Source: an uncultured Candidatus Melainabacteria bacterium
Lineage (GTDB): Bacteria > Cyanobacteriota > Vampirovibrionia > Gastranaerophilales > Gastranaerophilaceae
Assembly: GCA_934675225.1 (NCBI GenBank)
Contig: CAKUQA010000108.1
Location: 1 to 5,518, forward strand
DNA: 5,518 bases
Direction of reading: 5' to 3'
The notes beneath the pieces were generated by a model, which worked only from the letters and a program-made list of their open reading frames with translations, ran no database searches and was not told the DNA's origin. Below, one piece after another: positions 4,894 to 5,518 of this stretch (its first letter is position 1; each line of letters opens with the position of its first letter). The position numbers and the translations under genes are program-made.

Positions 4894-5518
4894 ATGAAAA
4901 TTAACGGTGGAATTAGGTACTGTGAAAAAGGTATAACCGCATCACTTAGAGCTATGCATGTTCAAAGTGAGTTAATCGGTATGTATAATGAAAACGTTAC
5001 CGGTTTTGATAAAATAGGCTATCAAAGAAAAGAGCCGGTAGTTTCTTCTTTTACTGAATATATAGGAATACACGGACTTTCTCAAACTATAGACGATAAA
5101 GTCGGACGTATTGCTATGTCTGACAATCCGTTAGATTTGGCTCTTGCGAATAAAGGATATTTTCAAACTCAAACTGCAGAGGGAATTAAGTTAACTCGTG
5201 ACGGACGTTTTAAACTTGATAAGTCAGGAAATCTGTTGACATTGGAAGATGGACAAGTGCTTTCAAATGCCGGAACTCCTATTAAACTTCCAATTGTGCC
5301 TGAAAAAATAGAAGATGTTAAAATTAATGCAAAAGGCATGGTAAGCGTTTTAAACAGAAAAACGAACAAGTTTGAACAAGCCGGATGTATTGGTGTTGTT
5401 GATACAAACGGAATATTAGTAATGGATCCGCAAGTAAAACAAGGTTACAATGAATATTCAAACGTATCTTTGCAAAACGAATTTATTTCAATGATGCCTG
5501 TAATCAGAAATTTTGAAG
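4894..5518 (+). CDS. FlgF/FlgG-family flagellar basal-body rod protein, 3' partial
   Basis: The frame is open from ATG 4894 to the window edge: 208 residues and one extra base, with no stop. Seen in order: an N-terminal helix with YNENVTGFDKIGYQR (31-45), where rod and hook proteins have NNIANVNTxGYK; DNPLDLALANKGYFQTQT (77-94), matching the GNPLDLAIxGxGFF motif; LTRDGRFKLDKSGNLL (100-115), matching YTRDGxFxLxxxGxLV; and near the end KQGYNEYSNVSLQNEF then RNFE (to 208), matching QGxLExSNV and RxYE. That last motif is close to the C-terminus in this family, so about 15-25 residues are probably missing and the full length would be near 225-235, closer to FlgF than to the longer FlgG. Such proteins build the axial rod that crosses the cell envelope. 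The N-terminal signature is unusually diverged. The neighbour fliA supports a flagellar role. FlgF versus FlgG cannot be settled. Confidence 0.88.
   Translation, partial: MKINGGIRYCEKGITASLRAMHVQSELIGMYNENVTGFDKIGYQRKEPVVSSFTEYIGIHGLSQTIDDKVGRIAMSDNPLDLALANKGYFQTQTAEGIKLTRDGRFKLDKSGNLLTLEDGQVLSNAGTPIKLPIVPEKIEDVKINAKGMVSVLNRKTNKFEQAGCIGVVDTNGILVMDPQVKQGYNEYSNVSLQNEFISMMPVIRNFE

Noticed and set aside
1..5518. CRISPR array, tRNA, rRNA, riboswitch, toxin-antitoxin pair or prophage/defence island
   Set aside because: No regularly spaced repeats, cloverleaf or rRNA-like sequence, known riboswitch core or small paired genes were seen. The isolated truncated DUF559 gene is not enough to call a defence system.

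Overview
The window is AT-rich and carries seven protein-coding genes, two of them cut by the window edges. None of the genes is clearly new. A membrane-anchored OmpA/MotB-type protein, a FliA-type flagellar sigma factor and a FlgF/FlgG-family rod protein point to a flagellated, probably diderm, bacterium. An RqcP-type S4 protein, a CorC-type transporter, TTG starts and dispersed palindromic repeats add to the picture. Together they resemble gut Gastranaerophilales (Vampirovibrionia/Melainabacteria, non-photosynthetic relatives of Cyanobacteria). That assignment is inference from gene content and composition only.

Layout. (1) 2-274 is the 3' part of a DUF559/Vsr-like endonuclease gene. It ends at an in-frame TAA where the family normally has Glu, and its reading frame resumes to 340. 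A palindromic REP-like element follows at once (346-380). (2) 488-1030, plus strand, is the OmpA/MotB-type protein. It meets fliA (1847-1020, minus strand) tail to tail, and the two coding regions overlap by 11 bp. (3) 1848-2223 is 376 bp without a credible gene. It holds a degraded relative of the REP-like element, a stem-loop resembling a common dispersed repeat, an AT-only hairpin and two tandem 16-bp units. (4) 3588-2224 (CorC/HlyC-type transporter) and 4461-3655 (exported metallophosphoesterase) lie in tandem on the minus strand, and the transporter has a strong sigma-70-type promoter of its own. (5) A 56-bp divergent promoter region separates the phosphoesterase from rqcP (4518-4763, plus). 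(6) 4894 to the right edge is the FlgF/FlgG-family gene, complete except for its last residues.

The sigma factor, the MotB-like protein and the rod protein plausibly belong to one flagellar programme, although the only possible sigma-28 site seen is a weak -10-like CCGAT before the rod gene. RqcP (rescue of stalled ribosomes), the CorC-type protein (ion transport) and the phosphoesterase are housekeeping or cell-envelope genes with no evident functional link to it. The main curiosities are the nonsense-truncated endonuclease beside its palindromic repeat, the MotB-like protein that lacks both the channel Asp and the usual peptidoglycan-binding Asp, and the repeat-filled gap at 1848-2223.
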